NCBI GenBank assembly: GCA_020746835.1
Contig: JAGPNK010000027.1
Coordinates: 186,001 to 250,000, forward strand
DNA length: 64,000 nt
Direction of reading: 5' to 3'
Source of the DNA: Stachybotrys elegans
Lineage: Eukaryota > Ascomycota > Sordariomycetes > Hypocreales > Stachybotryaceae
The position numbers and the translations under genes are program-made. Each line of letters starts with the position of its first letter. The stretch's first letter is position 1. The notes under the pieces are model-generated. The model worked only from the letters and a program-made list of their open reading frames with translations. It did no database searches and was not told where the DNA came from. Positions 43,758 through 55,425 of this stretch are shown in pieces.

Positions 43758-44532
43758 GATTGTGATTCCAGTGTTCTTTTTGCGAGGTGCTTGCTGCCAA
43801 GGCCATTCGCCAACGATTTGGGATCTTGGGGGCATAATATACCCGACCGGGTTGTTACATTTATCTTGCTGTAATAGGACTGCCGCCCGCTAGCATGGGG
43901 TAGTGCCGTGATCGATACCGAGATATCGATGTGCGGAGGATATTCAATACTAAGCAAGTTACCCCTCAAATCGCGTCATACTTTCTCCAACGCACGCAAC
44001 GTGTTGGCGACCGACTAACGGGCGGAGATTAATTGGAGACAACTGCATTGTCTGAATAGTTATCGCAATTCGCGCCAGCAATGGAGTGTTTGGGCCATGT
44101 AGCAGAAGGACGAACCATTGTGGTTCAACGATTGAGGCTTGCCTACCATAATCTTGATATTCAGTTGCGCTTTGCCCTCCTTTTCTGGGTTCTTACTTGG
44201 TTGCTTCTTATTTGCGATGTGAATTAAAAGCGGACAATTACATCTACCTCATCACACCAGCTAACTTAGTTGGCAGCTTTGGACTTGCTTGGCAAACAGT
44301 AGATCGCACGCCATTTTCCTTATCATGATGCACAAGATAATTATGGAGTACTTGTGTCGGAGTTACTAATTGTGGGCATAAATGCATGTCTTGGTAGAAG
44401 ATGTACCCGTTATACTGTGGATGGGATAGCCATAGCTGTCGGTTTCTATATAACCGAGGATAGGCATCAGATCGTCAGCCAGGCGCCAATTGGATTCCAA
44501 CAGCAGTTCCCATCATTATTCAATCCATCACA
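43758..44532. promoter_or_regulatory. divergent promoter region, dioxygenase / MFS pair 2
   Basis: 775 bp between head-to-head starts; presumably both promoters. No motif assigned by eye. Confidence 0.5.
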
Positions 44533-46416
44533 ATGGGGCGCCTTCTGGCAGCAGTAAAGAAACACCGTGTTGGTGCGGTAATCCTCTCGGTGTTTGATTG
44601 GTACCGTGAGTTACCTTCCACCCAACTGCCAGCTCTTACTCATTATCTCAGCTTCTCATTACCCCATCGAGGAGAGAAAGCTTCTCCGAAAACTTGATCT
44701 CGCCATCCTAGTATTTGGGTCGCTAAGCTGTAAGAATTCAGTCACATGTGCCTAGGCGTAGCTAACACAAGCAGTCTTTTGTAGAGTACGGGTTCCCGAG
44801 TCGTTTCTCTCACCATTACTTACCCATTCCAATAGTTTCTTGGACAGCAAAATGTCACGAATGCATATGTTTCGGGGATGCGAGAAGATCTTCAAGCATA
44901 TGGGAATGAGTTGAACTACTACAGAGTTGCCTGTGAGCGCAATGCATTCTCCATCAGTCCGTGGAACTGACCAAACAGACAACACTGCGTACGTCATAGG
45001 TCAAATACCTTTGATGACTCTTCAGACAAAAGCCAAAATGTAGGAATACTCTCCACTACAGATTGCTCAAGCTGACATCCCTAGTGCTCCCTTCTTACTG
45101 CCCTCTCTTCAGATCATCTGGGCCATCGTTGCGTTTTGCCAGTCCCGCGTCACGCAAAACTGGCATCTCTATGTTTTGCGAGCTTTAACTGGGTTCTTTG
45201 AAGCATCTTCTTTTGGCGGAACACATCTAATTCGTTTGTTCACCCGCCTGCACTTGCTGTGAATCTTGCTAACCTACGCTAGTTGGGAGCTGGTTCCGCG
45301 ACGAAGAGCTTTTTAAACGCGCAGGCGTCTGGTTCATGGGCAATTCCTTGGGCTCCATGTTCTCCGGCTACCTACAAGCCGCAATCTACACGAACCTGAA
45401 TGGTGTCGGTGGCCGTGCTGGATGGCAATGGCTTTTCCTCGTCCAAGGAGTGATTACCCTACCAATTTCATTTCTTGGCTTCGCATTCTGGCCAGGACTT
45501 CCCATATCACCGAGGCGGTGGTATTTGACTGAAGAAGAGAGACTCTTGGCTCGAAAACGGTTACCAACGGTCGAGACAGAAGGGATAACATGGAAGACAT
45601 TCAAGCACACCCTCAGCAGACCAATGTGGTGGATTTGTGTTCCCTGCTACATGCAAGTATTGTGTCCCTGGTGCGGCTCTTTGGCTAACATGATACAGTC
45701 TTCTCTGCCAAGCACACTACTGGACGGATTACATGGCACTATGGTTGCGGAGTGCAGGCTACTCTATCACTCTAATCAACATTCTGCCTACCTTTATTGA
45801 CCTTCTCCGGGCCATTTCATCCTGGTTGGGAACGACATTGGCTGGATGCCTCAGCCTTCGGGGACTATGGACTTTCCAAGCCGTAAGTTGTCTCTTTTGC
45901 CACCAAGAATAATTGCTAATCTTGGAAATGCTGTAGAGCTTCGTCTTTTTTGCATGCATTGTTTTGTCAATATGGTATGTTCCCGACGGACTTAAATATG
46001 TGGCGTTCTACTTTGGAGGGTTCTCGGGTATGGCTTCGCCTATCTTGGTATGTCAACGCACCCGTGTCAATGTGGATTGCACTAACGCAACATAGTATTC
46101 ATGGGTCAACTCGACGCTCAAGACCAACTACGGGGAACGAGGACTTATTATTTCCTCCATGATGACGCTTGGATTCTGTAACCAGATTTGGATACCCCTC
46201 TTTACCTTCCCGACTGTCGAAGCACCTCGATTTCCGCATGGATATTCAGCTGCTACCGCTTTTGAGTTTGGCATGTGGTCCATTCTCATGTTTGGAACCT
46301 GGTATATGCCAAGATGGAAGAAGAGGCACCCGGAAGAAAACTTGCAGGACGACAACCAAAACACTAGCGAGGACGACCGCGTGAGTGTAGTGATTGATGT
46401 GTCTAGGGAGAAGTAA
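44533..46416 (+). CDS. MFS transporter, Dal5/pantothenate-type (ACS) family, with GC-AG intron and 11-nt exon
   Basis: Ten exons: 44533-44605, 44652-44729, 44775-44785, 44836-44932, 44979-45039, 45085-45233, 45283-45652, 45699-45882, 45937-46047 and 46096-46416, total 484 residues. Conserved blocks: HYPIEERKLLRKLDLAILVFG, QQNVTNAYVSGM, AYVIGQIPLMTLQTK, IIWAIVAFCQSRVT, LRALTGFFEASSFGG, GSWFRDEELFKRAGVWFMGN, RPMWWICVPCY and NILPTFIDLLRAI. Exon 3 is only 11 nt (residues FFCR). The intron after 45652 begins GCAAGT, the usual non-canonical GC donor; a GT donor there puts the next exon out of frame. Proton-coupled importer of a small anion or vitamin-like substrate. Divergent from dioxygenase 2. 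Intact despite looking fragmented at first sight. Confidence 0.87.
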
Positions 46417-46907
46417 GCTCTTGGGAATGTTCAATCCTGATCTCCTACCAAGGTGGCAAAATCCCTGTAGAACTAAAACTAGAATGAGAATAGAGATTGC
46501 AATCTAGAGACTGGGGAGACGTACATAGTGCTTCTGTAACCAACTCACTCAAAATTCAGCCCAGCGGCGGTCTTCTTGTCAATACAAGCTCATTTCTTCT
46601 GTCATAAAAGGTATGTAGAATGATTGAATTCATATCGAGTTAATAGTAATTGCTATGCTTGACCTGGCCAGCGTTTACGCTAAGTATGTGATAACGAACT
46701 GTCGTGGGGTGGAAGACGGAAATAGATGGTAGGGATTCAAATATATGGGTATCACACTGTTCATTGTGGATGGGAAAGCATGTACATCTTAGGCTCCTTA
46801 TAATGCATAAATTCTCAAGTATTCGTCCAGTGTCTAACACCTTCCAGCGACTACTTCGGCCCTGTTATCATGTTAGCATTGCTTGATTAAGAGACATGAT
46901 GGTTGAC
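46417..46907. other. intergenic, 491 bp
   Basis: Convergent gap between the MFS and chitinase 3' ends; nothing recognised. Confidence 0.5.
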
Positions 46908-48680
46908 TCACTTGAACCACCAGCTCTCGAGCGTTCCCGTTGCACCACGCGTGCAATTGTTGATTGCCGCCTTGATGATGCGCTCGCACTTATCTTTCGG
47001 CAGCGACGTTGCAATGCCAAAGTCGTTGCGGGCGCTGAAGAGGAATTTGTTGGTCCCCAGCGGTGCATTGAAGCACCCATTCTTGGTCTGCCCAATGGTA
47101 TATGCTCCGGTTCCGTCTGTGTTGGCATTGCCATCGCACCAGCTGACCACGGATTGAAGGGCAGCGGGCTTGTTGTCACCCCAGGTCTTGGCGGTCGAGC
47201 CGCAAGTCGTAGTCAGGGGCGGCGTGTAGCCAATGGTGCTAACACAGGCGTAGGCGTTGGCCCATAGGTTCGTGCAAGCGGAGCCGGCTGAGGGGTTCCA
47301 GGTCTTGACTAGGCTAACGGTGATGCCGTTCTTCTTGGCGACTGTTGCGCAGTCCTCGCCAGACTTGACAAGGTAAAACTTGTTGCAGTTACTGACAATG
47401 GTGGGCTGCGTCGGCGTTGGGGTAGCGATGCCGTTGCCCGTTGATGTCGGAGCCCTCGTGGTAGTCGAAGTGCGTGTAGCAGTGGACATTGTAGTGGTCG
47501 TGGTCGTGGCCGGGCAGCCACCTGCAAGGGCGTCCAATACGTGCTGGTTGTAGGTTTTACCATTGACGACGTTCCCAGCGCCTCGGGTGAGATCCCACAG
47601 GGAGATACCGCCAAAGTTCTTGCCGCCTTTCCACTTGCAGACAAGATCCTTCATTGCCTGTGGCGTGATGTAGCCCGAGCCAGCAGCTTCAGTGCTTGCT
47701 GGCAGACCGATGAAGAGCTTGGCGTTCTTGCTCTTTGCGCTGCTGGCGAGGATACTGGCCCATTGGTCGTAGTTGAAGCTTTCACCAGCCATGTTGCCGG
47801 CGACGGCGTCGCACACTGGGTTGTTGTAGAATTGCACAAAGAGGGCGTCGAGGCTGGCTTGGCTGATAAACTTCTTGAGGTGAAAATAAGCGTCGCTCGT
47901 TGGGCACTAGACGTATTAGCATCGATTCTGTGGCAGTTATCGGCTCTACATACCTGCGGCGCAGCTGTGAGAATTATCGAGGGCGAGAGGGAGCGAAAGG
48001 TATCGGCCATGGCGATATATGGGTCGTTGTCTATGCCACGTTAGAGGAGATATCTACCGACATATGCAAGGACGAACCAAACATGGCCTCGATGTCAAAG
48101 TCAAAGCCGTCCACCTGAGTGTGGTTCGTGGAGCTGAGGTCGAATGGGCGAGGGCCGGTCCAGGTACTGTCCCAGGGACCAAAGGCGCGGTAGAGGAAGC
48201 TTGCAAAGTATTGGCCGTTTGCTTTCGAGGTAACGAGGTAGTTGCTGGTCGTTTCATTGTAATGACCACCAATACTAAGCAGAACCTAAACTCATTAGAA
48301 AGGATGTGGCTGCAGCCATCTCCGTCACGTACCTTGACACCCTTAGATCGGCAGTAGGGAATATCCTTCTTCATCTCGTCGCACTTGCTGAGCAGCTTGG
48401 AGGCGTTCGTACCATTGTAGAAAACGCCAGCAGAGCAGTGCCCAGCAAAGTTGGTGCCGGGATAGTTGGCTGCGAGATCGTGTTCGGGGGCCTGGTTGAC
48501 GAACGACAACGTGACATAGTCGATTCCAGAGTCGCAGTAGGTCCTCAGATTCTCATTTCCCCATTGTCCCTGAGATTAAGTTAGGATCAGTTGAACCCGG
48601 AGTCATGGCAATTATACCCAGTAACCGTTGAGTGCGCCATAGGCACCCAATGCCCTCACAGCAAGACCTCGAGGATTCAT
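46908..48680 (-). CDS. GH18 chitinase with LysM and C-terminal Cys domain
   Basis: Five minus-strand exons, 48680-48618, 48569-48333, 48285-48078, 48030-47954 and 47906-46908, give 527 residues; four introns of 47-48 nt. Class III GH18 blocks: NGYWGQWGNENLRTYC, VLLSIGG (101), and the catalytic DGFDFDIE with acid Glu166. A Thr-rich linker (about 327-368) leads to a LysM module (about 369-416: YLVKSGEDCATVAKKNGITV...WNP) and then a 100-residue Cys-containing domain (GAYTIGQTKNGCFN, CERIIKAAINNC). LysM binds chitin oligomers, so this may process or mask chitin. Odd point: the N-terminus MNPRGLAVRALGAYGAL is a poor signal peptide, and the catalytic domain starts at residue 19. A missed 5' exon is the likeliest explanation. 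Confidence 0.9.
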
Positions 48681-51348
48681 GATTAAAGCAGTGCAGTTGC
48701 TAAAAGATGGTGATGAAAAGATTGTAAAGTGGCCGAAGCCAGTAAAGAATGTGGTTTGTGATGTCAATGAAAGGACGCAGACAAGATAATCTGCCGTTAG
48801 GACCGATCCGCCTCTCGAGTTTGCAAGAAGAGGTTGAACGAGAGAAAGGGCGAGAGAGAAAGACGGCGTATAATAAAGCAGCCCACGCTGACCCCTAGTC
48901 TACCACCCTAGCTGGACTGATCCCACGAGGCAGCCGCCGTGGATCGCAAATTCACGACTCATGAGGACGGGAGTGGCGCACCCATGTCCGTCTCAGGGGA
49001 CCAAATTTCCCCAGCGCCACGAGAGTGGATGGAAGCTGCTGACGGCGTCGGGCGTGACTCCACCAGCGAATCCTTCGGAGAACTCGTTTGCCCTTTCAGG
49101 AATGAGCATAGCGCTGACTGGTGCAAAGAATAGCCTGAATGCGGGTGGTAGGGCGTCAGGGGCTCTCCCTCATCACGCATGCTTCTGCGAGTCTAAAGGA
49201 TAGTAGGTGTTTGGTATTCCAGCGAGCCGAGCAACCAAGTCTTCTACTAGAATAAGATACTGTGACGGACAAGAACCCCGTGACGACCAGGATCCGGCCT
49301 GACGGGTGCAGCTCAACGCGAGGGACGTGTGGTGGTGGATGATCGGGGAAAGGGGACTTTGGAATAAATTTAGCCAAACTATTGCTTGTTTTAGGGCTGG
49401 TTAGCGTATCGCTAGTGCGCATCATTTTGGCCTTTTCAGGCAAATTGCGCCGCAACTCCGGCTCCGCCCGACTGGAAATGGCCAGATCTAGGCAGCCAAG
49501 CAGCCAGGGACTCGACCAGTCCAGACCTAGTCGAGGCTGGGTCAGATCGGCTTACTGATCGTACTGATCAAGGGGGTCTGTGCATCTCCAGCCGCCAAAA
49601 TCTTCACCTGAAGGAAGGTCAGTATTGTAACGTGACATCTAGGTTCTCATATGAATTGTAAATCCAAATTCGGCACACAAAGGAGCAGCAACTAGAAGAG
49701 GTAAGCGACCGTACGGCCTACCGGCTCGGGTTTCATTTTCTCGCGTTCGTTGCTGTGAAACTCTTCCTTGGCGCATTGAGACTGGTTACCAAATGCACAT
49801 GTTGGGCCATCTCTCCGCAGCAAGTACACGCCTTAATATCGCGGGAAGATTTGTGCGATTCTCCCAATGGTAATTCTGTTATTGTTTTTCTGGCCATGGT
49901 CGGGTAAAATCCAGCCCAAGGCATTGCTACAGGTAGCAACAAGCCCAATCACAGCTCTAGGTTAGCCTCCCACCAACGATCAGAATAAACAAGGATGCTG
50001 CGTTTCTTCACTTGCCCGCCTACCAACGTCTGACGAATTGTCATTATCCCTTCTCTTTATGGCTAAATGGTTGGGAATTCAGTCGAGCTTCATTCAGGCG
50101 ACCCGGTTTCAGGGGAACATTGAGTTTCACAGCAGGGGAGGGTTTGTGACCATTAGAGTTGAAGGACTTGGCATGGTGTCCCTGTCCGAGCCCATGTCAG
50201 CCGACTACAAGATGGCGCACTACACATCACTGGGACTTATTATCAAGGCCGTGTCCACGTATACAGCACAGTGGGGTATTACGTTGAGACCGTCCGTTCT
50301 GCCGCGACGAGATGGGTCTTGAGGTGCAGATTTGTCTGGAAACTGGCCTAGCTAGTGTAAATGCTTGATGCCACTCCCATGAACCCCTTCCGCAAATAAC
50401 TGCATCCTTCCACAGCCTGCCAGACTGCCTCTTTTCTCTCTACAGTTTCTCGGCTTTATCTATGGGATCTGTGTAAGCTTCCAGACAATCCTTACATCGG
50501 ACTACCTTACCTACAGCCAGGCTAGCAGCATCCGTGGTTACTTGGAGTGCACGGGGCAGCCAGAGCACGAGCAGCTAGCTCCGCACTTGCAGTCCGATCC
50601 GCACATGTTGATGTTTGGGGGTAGATGGGGGATCGGTGTTGTTAAGGAGGCTTTTGTTGGATATCTGTAATGTAGAAAAGGCAAGGTGAAGAGGGGAAAA
50701 GTTCAAAAGAGGGGAAGCACTATGATGATCTTTAATACCTCGTCGATAGATAAGATAAGAATGAAGCTAAAACATCCTGATGGCATGTGGGCCACATAAC
50801 GTAATGGGATAGCACTGTACATTCACCTCCAGTACCTAGAGACCGCGGTATTGTGTAACCCTTTAACATATCAGTTCCATCCTCTCCTAATCATTGCTGA
50901 TTACCATCACCTGGTCACTGGAAAGCCACAAGAAGGCATTTGCTTATGTCATTAGTAAAAAGCAAGACTGCTTGCAACATTGTCGGGTTCAGTATCGCTT
51001 GAACTAGTTGTTATTCAACTTGTAGCACTCAAAGCAGGTTTAGGCCCTGGAGGAGCGATAGCCATACTAACTCCTGCCATGGATTTTCTGGCCTTCATTC
51101 ATCCAAACCCAGTAGATCCTTATAATACTGGGCTCTTCTTCATTCTTTATATTTACAGTTCAACTGGCAGCTACATGCGGCTTAAGCCCGTGCGGGAACA
51201 TTGGTGTTCCAGGTGAGACTAAGAGGACATCTTAGGGTCGTGGCCGAATGCAAAGGAGAGACTGGCCTTTTAGGATTATGAATGCTCCCTCAACCATCTC
51301 TTACGTGTACGTCCCGCAGATTCATAAGGATCGGAGGCGGTTAACTCG

Positions 51349-51363
51349 CCCCCCCCCCCCCCC
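51349..51363. repeat. poly-C run, about 15 bases
   Basis: Homopolymer just before the dispersed repeat copy G; its length is prone to assembly error. Confidence 0.8.
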
Positions 51364-51469
51364 GCGGAGAATATTCTGGATAACACAGCGACATTGTCGC
51401 GGAGGCTTCCGGCCAAGTGCAGCAGGTAGCAGGTAAAACTCCATATTGCCTGACCATAGCCACAAATCT

Positions 51470-51582
51470 TTGTACCAAGTGCCGTCTATTGATTTGATAT
51501 TATCTTTATTGTCCAAGGGGGCCTTCCCGAAGTCACTGATCTTTATCCTATTGGAGCACAGGATCGGGAAATCTCACAATAC
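51470..51582 (-). repeat. dispersed ~105-bp repeat, copy G
   Basis: Diverged minus-strand copy: frame still reads KISDFGKAPLDNKDNIKSID. Flanked by normal intergenic sequence. Confidence 0.85.
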
Positions 51583-53176
51583 CTCGGTTGGGAGCTTCAG
51601 AGAGAACCCAGAATGCCTCGCGACCGATATTCAACAACAGCAGGAGGGGCCATGGGGGATTCAGCTTTGGCTACCCGATGCTGATATAGCTACTCTTGGG
51701 CTCATAAAGATGGATATGGGAACTCCGTCGTTCGCCGTTCTCTCCGTACATGCTCCCATTAATGATTGATCCGGAGTTATATTTTGAACGCCGACATGGC
51801 TGTGGAGTTGTTACAGTCCCCCTGTCACGCGTAATCTCTTGCATCTGATGGGTGAACTTTCAAGCCTTGTGTAGATTTTGGCACAAATTATCGGGGCATG
51901 GATGGGCGCCCACAAAGAGTTTGTCGTCGACGTAAATCATTTTCACTGGACATGTGCTTGTGAGTACACGTATTGAGAAGAAAAAGGAAACAGACGGCGT
52001 ATACTTACACGATTTAAAACTCTCTGCATCGGCAGCCCCGAGAGGCCTTGGTGAATTGGTCGCCCCTTGGTAGTAGCTACAAAAGGATGCCTGATTTGCC
52101 CGCCGAGACCGCTGGGAAACACGTATTCTCGAGAATATCTGCTATTCCTTCTCCATCCATCATTTGCGCTACCAGGGGGGATTTTAACCGCGGATCTGGC
52201 TGTCATCATTGGCCCTGACCTCCTCGTAAAACACATGGAGGGTTTTGCCGTTCTTGGGGGCGCAGCAGCCACGGAGAATTTGCTGGTAAAGTTAATTGCC
52301 TAGCTGAGCTGAAGAGGTTTTCTGAGCGCTAGGTCGTAACACCGTTAGTAATTTGTTCTCCTCCGCGCGGAGCAGGTCATTGTCCGCATAAGATCCGATG
52401 CGCTCGTACAAGTGCGACTCACCAAGGCTAAAATTACCTTATAGGTGTTATCCACAGCATCTAGGTAGTACACTCGGATATATCTACACAAGTATATACA
52501 ATGAAGAGCGGCTGAAAGGATATCAGATGCTCACATGAAGTACATTTCCCTCTTGAACACAGCTCGTGGCTGCATCCGAGAGCTTGTACATGGCAATGTT
52601 GAGTATAACAGGAGCGTAAGCCGCCACCCTGATTTATTTCCGTTGCTTGCCCAGACCGGCAGGCCCGTAAGTGGTCTACGTTCGGCGAAGTCAGGAAATG
52701 CGACGTCGGGGCGAGATGCTCGCGACCCCCAGTCCAGGTGCCCAATTAGAGGCGTGCTGGCCTCGAGGCCTTACAACCTTCTCTTTCTCCGGGATCCACC
52801 ATGGCTCTGATCTTCAAACCGTCAGGGGGCGGTGTGGAGAAAGCAATGCGAATCAGCTGACAGGTCAAGCAAACAGGTCCGACAATCTGGAGACCGACCT
52901 TAAGTATGTATATGAATCATTTTCCGTTAGACTCACCGGCCGAATGGGAGGGGTAATGTCACGGCAATACGAGCAGGACATGACGCCTAGGCTCATTTTG
53001 TCTAGCCACAGCGTTGTTGCATCCCATCGCCTCCCCATGGTTCTCACAAACAGGCCTCGGCTTAATGCGCATCATCAGACCATCTCCACGCCTACCTTTA
53101 TCAGAATAAGGCGACTTGACAAGCCCCCTTTCTTTTCTAGAAACGTGATTATAATCAATCAGACAACAGTATTCCC

Positions 53177-53210
53177 TATCCCTTTGAGTGTCAAGGAGCA
53201 GCAAGCTTGT
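53177..53210 (+). repeat. 34-bp inverted repeat, left arm
   Basis: Exact reverse complement of 55392-55425 over 34 bases (begins TATCCCTTTGAGTGTC, ends AGCAAGCTTGT). It stands at the left border of the AT-rich block. Four more bases (AGAC) match inward after a three-base mismatch. Confidence 0.95.
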
Positions 53211-55391
53211 CACAGACAGGGTTTTTGACTAATAAAAATACAGAAAAAAATAGTAACTTTAGTTTCCTAAGAAATTAGGCTATAATAGAAGTCCCAGCAT
53301 TCCTGCCAGGTATATAGAGCTACATTATATATATTATAACCCTTCTATATTATTATAGGCTTAATGCTATTTCCGCTAACCTAACCTAGAGGTATCTAGC
53401 TGCACTAGGCACCTTATTACTATACCTTATCTACCTAAAGCTCTTAATAGTCTAAATAATAGCTGCTTTTCTCTCTATTAATATAATTATACTATAATAG
53501 AGTAACTATAGTATTTTCAGCCTTAAAGAGCTTTTTTATGCCCCTAGTCTTTCTATATAGAGCAATAAGGTTATTAATAAGGTATTACTATTACAGCCTT
53601 TATACCCTATATAGGGGCTATAGCAAGGGCCCTAGAGCCTGCTACTATAATAGATAGCTATTAATAAGGGCTACTTTAAGCAGGAAGGTTTAGGCTATTA
53701 CCTACTACCCCCCCTATGGTTCTAGTAGTTAAGACCTTTTATAGCCTATAGTTAATTCTCTATATCTATAGTATTTATTTTTTTATTATAAATAGCTATA
53801 GTCTCTAGTATAGGGAGTTCCTTAACTGGGTTAAAGCTAAATTTATAGTAGATAGGGCATAACTATACTATTATTATAGAGGGCTACTAGTAAATTTAAT
53901 AAATAAATTTATTCTCTATAAATACTATTAATAGTACTATTATAAGAGTATTATCTTTCTATATAATTTAGTTAACCTTAAGGGATTAGGTAAAGGATTA
54001 GTATGTGTTTTTCTATTAGTTATATAATTAAGACTTTTTTTTCTAATGTATCTAGCCATCCAGTATAGCTATAGTCTTAATATAGTTAAAAGCCTAGTAC
54101 TTTCTAATATAGTCTTACTGCTTGGCTATAATAAAGGGTTTATAGATACTATAGTTAATCTAAATAGTGTCTATAGTAGCTATTCTTTAACCTCTAAAAG
54201 CCTAAAAAAGGTATAGTAATAAGAAAAGATTATTAAGGAAGATATAATAAATAGCTACTAGTAGCCTAAATAGTAGAGAAACCACTATAGCTTATATAGA
54301 GTTTAGAGCTTTTATTATATTAGGGGTAGCTTTATACTTTTTCCCTTGCTATAAGCCCTACTACTATAAGCCCTACTACTATAAGCCCTATTACTATAAG
54401 CCCTACTACTACTATAAGCCCTACTACTACTGTAAGGCCTACTGTTACTATAAGGCCTACTATTATAAGGCCTACCTTATTTTTTTAATGCTAGTAGGTA
54501 GGGACCTTAGTGTATACTAAATCTACTATAAAAAATAGCCTAGCTAGACCAAAACCTAGACTTTAAAGTCTATAGATATTAGCTTGCTAGGAATAGTTGT
54601 TTTTTCATAGGCATAGCCTTTAAAGCTAACTATATACTTATCTATAGAAATATCTATGCCTAAGACTTAAAGTTATAAAGAAATAGTCTATAGGTAGTTA
54701 GACTACTTATTATAGAGCTTAAAGGGCCTTTATAGCTGCTTTAAAAAGGGAGAAATTTATATATAGTAGAATAGTAGCTAGAATTAATTAAAAGTTATAT
54801 ATTTAATAATAGAATAATTTAAAAAGTATTTCTCAGTTCTAGAAGCCTTTTAATAGTCTTTTAGATAGATTTCTCTATATAAATCTATATAAATCTATAT
54901 AGCAAGCTATAGATAGATCTCTAGCACTAAGGTTAGGCTTTAAGCCTTCTTTTACTATAAGGGCTGCTATATATAGCTACTATTGCTATAAGAACTAGGT
55001 CTAGAACCTTAAGTAGGCTTAGGAGCCTTATTTATATAGCAAACCTAGGCTTCTATAAGGAAAATAGGTATAAAGAGCTAGAGAAGATTAACCAGGCTTA
55101 CTAGTAGTATTAATAGAAGTGGATAATATTATTTTACCTCTATTAGTATAAAGGTACTACTATACTTATTAATAGGCTTAAAATTTAGTTTCCCTGTAAT
55201 ATTATCTTTTTACTCTTACTAATAGTAATCTAGCTATATAAAAAGCTTATTATTAGCTTTACTAATGCCTCTAACTACAATTGTATTCTCTATTACAGTA
55301 TCTTGAATATCCATTTAGTATGGCTTTTAGTAGGAAAAGGGTTAAAGTTACTTCTTATACCAATCTAAATTAAGGGGTATATGGGTCTAAT
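53211..55391. repeat. AT-rich, RIP-type degenerated repeat block 1
   Basis: Abrupt change at about 53.22 kb to TpA-rich sequence (TATAG, CTATA, TTATA everywhere) with stops in all frames and no ORF, ending abruptly near 55.38 kb. This is how RIP-destroyed transposons look in Pezizomycotina. The 34-bp arms at its borders are not AT-rich. The original element cannot be identified by eye. Confidence 0.85.
54350..54475. repeat. minisatellite inside AT-rich block 1
   Basis: About eight units of the type CTATAAGCCCTACTA (15 bp, some 18 bp); the later units change to GTAAGGCCTACT. It stands out from the rest of the block by its order. Confidence 0.8.
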
Positions 55392-55425
55392 ACAAGCTTG
55401 CTGCTCCTTGACACTCAAAGGGATA
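55392..55425 (-). repeat. 34-bp inverted repeat, right arm
   Basis: Exact reverse complement of 53177-53210, at the right border of AT-rich block 1. No target-site duplication seen outside the arms (GTATTCCC against AGCTAACC). Confidence 0.95.

Larger units (their letters stand above)
48681..53176. other. gene-poor stretch, 4.5 kb
   Basis: No gene with recognisable domains. Repeat copy G and a poly-C run lie inside. Two ORF pieces, 50038-50322 (MSLSLLFMAKW...) and about 50443-50670 (ending GGRWGIGVVKEAFVGYL), could be remnants of one gene, but neither matches a family I know. From about 52.4 kb the sequence approaches the AT-rich block. Confidence 0.5.

Noticed and set aside
44533..46416. 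MFS gene as a pseudogene
   Set aside because: Apparent breaks vanish with an 11-nt exon and a GC-AG intron; all ten exons are in phase with conserved family blocks.
54350..54475. CRISPR-like array
   Set aside because: Units are contiguous without spacers and the DNA is eukaryotic; a minisatellite.
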